Position numbers and translations under genes: made by a program. Shown here one piece after another: positions 7,693 through 9,902 of a stretch of 9,902 bases of DNA. The notes beneath the pieces are model-generated. The model saw only the letters and a list, made by a program, of their open reading frames with translations. It made no database searches and was not told the origin of the DNA. This DNA comes from JBCDIQ01 sp039024295. GTDB lineage: Bacteria > Bacteroidota > Bacteroidia > J057. Location: the NCBI GenBank assembly GCA_039024295.1, contig JBCDIQ010000213.1:1-9902 (forward strand), read 5' to 3'. Positions within the stretch are counted from its first letter, which is position 1; each line of letters opens with the position of its first letter.

Positions 7693-8412
7693 TTAGAAGG
7701 AAGCTTTCAGCGGTTGAAAGTCGCCGACCGCGTGTAAATATTTATAAATCACCAGGAGTCCATTGGCATTGGTCATGGTTGCGAGGGCCTGAGGAATGGT
7801 CATGACAGTGGTGATAATACGCTCATGCTCGGAGATCACTCCCATTTGCCGCCCGTCGTATTGAAAAATCTCTTCCCGGCCCATGGTTTTTTCTACATAA
7901 TAGAAGTACATCGCCTCATCAGAGGTGCCAGAGGAAGGGAAATAGGGTTTTTCATTCAGCAAGACCAGGTCCTCTGGATTGACTGCTAACCCAACTTCCT
8001 CAATTACCTCTCTTGTAGCTGCATTCAGGGGTTGATCGTCCCCATCAACCATACCAGCTACTTGTTCCAGCAGTTCCTCGCCATTGCACAGCCGGCGTTG
8101 CCGAATCAGCAACAAAAATTTCTCTCCTGTGGCCTCATCAATCAGACACACCAGGACCGAGACAACCATGCCCTTGAGGAAACACAAGCCAGGTAATTTA
8201 TCTCCTTCTTGGGTACGGGCATCTACCGATACCAGGGAAAACAACACCTCTCCGTTATGTCGGTGGAGGGTATGGATTTCTTCTACTCCGTGAAGATCAA
8301 CGCCATGTGAGGATAATTCCTTTTTCCAACGTTGAAATTTAGGGGCTTCTACAAGCGTTTCTGCTGCCATGTGCGTTCGTACTTTATACCCGTAAATTAG
8401 GTCGGATGCCAT
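7693..8412 (-). CDS. NUDIX hydrolase, ADP-sugar diphosphatase-like
   Basis: A 239-residue NUDIX protein (from the ATG at 8412) likely to cleave a nucleotide-sugar or related nucleoside diphosphate. The NUDIX box is at residues 120-142: G, five residues, Asp at the first Glu position, seven residues (QPLNAAT), then REVIEEVGL with the metal-binding Glu residues present. The overall layout resembles plant NUDX14-type ADP-sugar diphosphatases: a leading FQRWKKEL segment, KLPGLCFLKGMVVSVLV, the motif VAGMVDGD, then YFPSSGTSDEAMYFYYVE and a late SEHERI. The substrate is inferred from this resemblance and is not certain. An upstream TTG at 8487 would add 25 residues reaching into the mltG leader; I prefer the ATG at 8412, and an ATG at 8370 is also possible. 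It is divergent from mltG and upstream of recQ. Confidence 0.88.
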   Translation of the reverse strand: MASDLIYGYKVRTHMAAETLVEAPKFQRWKKELSSHGVDLHGVEEIHTLHRHNGEVLFSLVSVDARTQEGDKLPGLCFLKGMVVSVLVCLIDEATGEKFLLLIRQRRLCNGEELLEQVAGMVDGDDQPLNAATREVIEEVGLAVNPEDLVLLNEKPYFPSSGTSDEAMYFYYVEKTMGREEIFQYDGRQMGVISEHERIITTVMTIPQALATMTNANGLLVIYKYLHAVGDFQPLKASF

Positions 8413-8472
8413 TAGGATTAATAAGGTATTTATGTAATTCCTAACGATGAAACCGAAATCACTTGATTTGGG

Positions 8473-8480
8473 TATATTTG
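8473..8480 (+). promoter_or_regulatory. Possible Bacteroidota-type -7 box for mltG
   Basis: TATATTTG matches the TAnnTTTG consensus of the Bacteroidota primary sigma factor and lies 16 bases before the mltG ATG. No TTTG sits at the expected -33 spacing, and a start site just after the box would leave a leader of only about 10 bases, so this is a weak call. Confidence 0.3.
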
Positions 8481-8485
8481 CTAGC

Positions 8486-8490
8486 AAAGG
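8486..8490 (+). promoter_or_regulatory. Ribosome binding site of mltG
   Basis: AAAGG lies six bases before the ATG at 8497, the clearest Shine-Dalgarno match in the right half of the window. It favours this ATG over the in-frame ATG at 8509, which would shorten the product by four residues. Confidence 0.55.
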
Positions 8491-8496
8491 TAAGAA

Positions 8497-9543
8497 ATGA
8501 CCCCAGCGATGAAAAGATTCCTGCCCTACATTCTCATAGGTCTTGTAGTATTAATTGTATTTGTAGCCTTTCCCCTTTATCAGCGGGTGTTTAGCCCTGC
8601 GGTAAGTATTGAAGGAGATGAACCCTATTTTCTACTGATTCCCAATGGGGCTGATTATATCTATGTAGCTGAAACCTTGAAGCGTGACAAAATCATCACA
8701 AACCCCCAGGGATTTCAGTGGGTGGCACGCCGGATGAACTATCCACGGTCTATCCGTCCAGGACGCTACAAAATTGAGGATGGCATGAGTAACCGAGAGC
8801 TTATTCAACTATTGAGAAGCGGCCAGCAGACGGCGGTTCGGTTTACTTTTGTAAAATTTCGCCGCCCGGAAGACTTTGCCCTTCATGCTGCCCAGTACTT
8901 CGAATTTGGCAAAACGGAACTCATGGCGGTGCTGAATAACCGGGAGTTTTTAAAGAAAGAATTCAACCTGACCCCAGAAACTGTTTTCACCATTATTATT
9001 CCCAATACCTACGAAATATGGTGGAATACGCCTCCGGAAGAATTTATCAAGCGAATGTACAAGGAGTACCGGGCCTTTTGGGGACGAAATGGCCGCAGAG
9101 AAGCACGACAGAGAATGAGGCTCACCCGACAGGAAGTCATGACACTCGCCTCTATCGTAGAGGAGGAGACCATTCGTAATGATGAGCGGCCCAAAGTGGC
9201 GGGGGTTTACCTCAACCGCATACGGAAGAGCATGCCGCTCCAAGCAGATCCTACCGTCAAGTTTGCAGTAGGCAACTTTGAGCTTAGGCGCATTTTAAAT
9301 GAGCACCTTGAAATAGACTCACCTTACAATACGTACAAATATCCAGGTATCCCTCCAGGGCCAATTTGTACGCCATCCATTACCTCCATTGATGCGGTGT
9401 TGGCAAACGAACGTCATAAGTACTATTACTTCTGTGCAAAAACAGACGGTAGCGGTTATCACCATTTTTCAAAAACCTTAATGGAGCATAATATGTATGC
9501 CAACCAGTACCACCAGATGCTGAACCAAAAAGGAATCCGATAA
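8497..9543 (+). CDS. mltG: Endolytic peptidoglycan transglycosylase MltG (YceG-like)
   Basis: A 348-residue inner-membrane lytic transglycosylase that cuts nascent glycan strands in the periplasm and is thought to terminate their elongation. There is one N-terminal membrane segment (about 9-27), a LysM-like region (about 45-115, with IRPGRYKIEDGMSNRELIQLL) and the catalytic YceG domain. The catalytic Glu is Glu222 in LASIVEEET, equivalent to the Glu of the E. coli ASIVEKET motif. Further family signatures are VAGVYLNRI (234-242), PLQADPTVKFA (247-257), SPYNTY (275-280), GIPPGPICTPS (284-294) and YYFCAKTDGSGYHHFS (310-325). The length matches the family and nothing is missing. It is transcribed away from the NUDIX gene across an 84-base divergent gap. 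No partner gene follows inside the window, so it appears to be a single-gene unit here. Confidence 0.97.
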   Translation: MTPAMKRFLPYILIGLVVLIVFVAFPLYQRVFSPAVSIEGDEPYFLLIPNGADYIYVAETLKRDKIITNPQGFQWVARRMNYPRSIRPGRYKIEDGMSNRELIQLLRSGQQTAVRFTFVKFRRPEDFALHAAQYFEFGKTELMAVLNNREFLKKEFNLTPETVFTIIIPNTYEIWWNTPPEEFIKRMYKEYRAFWGRNGRREARQRMRLTRQEVMTLASIVEEETIRNDERPKVAGVYLNRIRKSMPLQADPTVKFAVGNFELRRILNEHLEIDSPYNTYKYPGIPPGPICTPSITSIDAVLANERHKYYYFCAKTDGSGYHHFSKTLMEHNMYANQYHQMLNQKGIR

Positions 9544-9629
9544 ATACAGCTTGAAGTTGTAAGAATACAGCTTTTCAAAGCAACAAAAACCTTACTTCTG
9601 AGATAAAAATCCTCCTATTTATTGATCAT

Positions 9630-9663
9630 TATCCGAATTGAATCAGTTTGGATACTTCAATTC
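9630..9663. repeat. Inverted repeat with two alternative pairings
   Basis: GAATTGA (9635-9641) is the exact reverse complement of TCAATTC (9657-9663). Overlapping it, TATCCGAA (9630-9637) can pair with TTTGGATA (9647-9654) using one G-U pair. The two stems exclude each other. Confidence 0.35.
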
Positions 9664-9667
9664 TAAA

Positions 9668-9682
9668 GGGAAGTTGCTTCCC
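9668..9682. repeat. Short perfect hairpin
   Basis: GGGAAG-TTG-CTTCCC forms a six-pair stem with a three-base loop. No T-run follows, so it is not a typical intrinsic terminator. Confidence 0.4.
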
Positions 9683-9700
9683 GATTCTGAATTTTCCGGT

Positions 9701-9724
9701 AGAAATAGGTAGTCACCTATTTCT
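9701..9724 (+). terminator. Perfect 10-pair hairpin, possible terminator of mltG
   Basis: AGAAATAGGT (9701-9710) and ACCTATTTCT (9715-9724) are perfect reverse complements around the loop AGTC. On the plus strand the stem ends in a T-rich stretch (ATTTCTTT). The stem is A/T-rich and lies about 157 bases past the mltG stop, so termination is plausible but not clear. Confidence 0.4.
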
Positions 9725-9902
9725 TTAAGGAATCAAAAAAGGCCCTTTCCTCCCAAACGCCAGAAGCTTGGGCTGTAATATTCCCCCCTTCCCTGCCTTT
9801 CAGTTCGAATAGCAAAAAATTATTTTGAACACCATATCAGACATGAAAACCCCTTTTCTTCCACCAAATGAAAAACTAGCCTCTTTTTGAAACATTTTTA
9901 AT

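Larger units (their letters stand above)
9544..9902. other. Non-coding tail of the window with hairpin-forming repeats
   Basis: These 359 bases hold no reading frame that looks like a protein on either strand. They are A/T-rich and contain three inverted repeats between 9630 and 9724. Just after the mltG stop, the 10-base word AATACAGCTT occurs twice (9543-9552 and 9564-9573). No tRNA, rRNA or CRISPR-like structure is apparent. Confidence 0.5.

Noticed and set aside
8413..8487. N-terminal extension of the NUDIX protein from a TTG at 8487
   Set aside because: The extra 25 residues show no family similarity, the TTG lies only ten bases from the divergent mltG start, and a good ATG exists at 8412.
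9543..9573. Direct repeat AATACAGCTT after the mltG stop as an attachment or insertion site
   Set aside because: Only two 10-base copies 21 bases apart, with no integrase, transposase or flanking inverted ends nearby.

Overview
The window looks like a chromosomal segment of a member of the Bacteroidota, probably Cytophagia or a related class. The support is the styles of the genes: a Bacteroidota-type long M14 carboxypeptidase, a RecQ ending in an extra helix-turn-helix domain, a sugar transferase with the VGNRPLP variant motif, a RelE-type toxin/antitoxin pair of the kind common in this phylum, weak or absent Shine-Dalgarno sites, and one TAnnTTTG-like -7 box. The assignment is an inference from protein style, not from a marker RNA.

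Left part (1-1664, + strand): an apparent operon of signalling and surface-polysaccharide genes. The tail of an upstream reading frame overlaps a TTG-started, stand-alone CheY-like receiver protein, which in turn overlaps (ATGA) a polyprenyl-phosphate sugar-1-phosphate transferase. The transferase carries an extra N-terminal domain that reads as a degenerate receiver. This tight arrangement suggests control of the first membrane step of exopolysaccharide synthesis by phosphorelay, and it is the most interesting part of the window.

Centre-left (1809-4328, + strand): an exported 839-residue M14 zinc carboxypeptidase-like protein with the metal ligands and catalytic Glu in place.

Centre (4395-5431, + strand): a small accessory pocket. 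It holds an intact antitoxin-like gene, its RelE-family toxin split by an apparent one-base deletion in a run of A, and a membrane-anchored MORN/YwqK-like gene interrupted by an in-frame TGA. Both lesions could be real decay or sequencing errors.

Right-centre (5522-8412, - strand): a NUDIX hydrolase resembling ADP-sugar diphosphatases, followed 44 bases downstream by recQ, probably cotranscribed. Right (8497-9543, + strand): mltG, divergent from the NUDIX gene, with a good AAAGG ribosome site. The last 359 bases have no convincing gene but contain several hairpin-forming inverted repeats.
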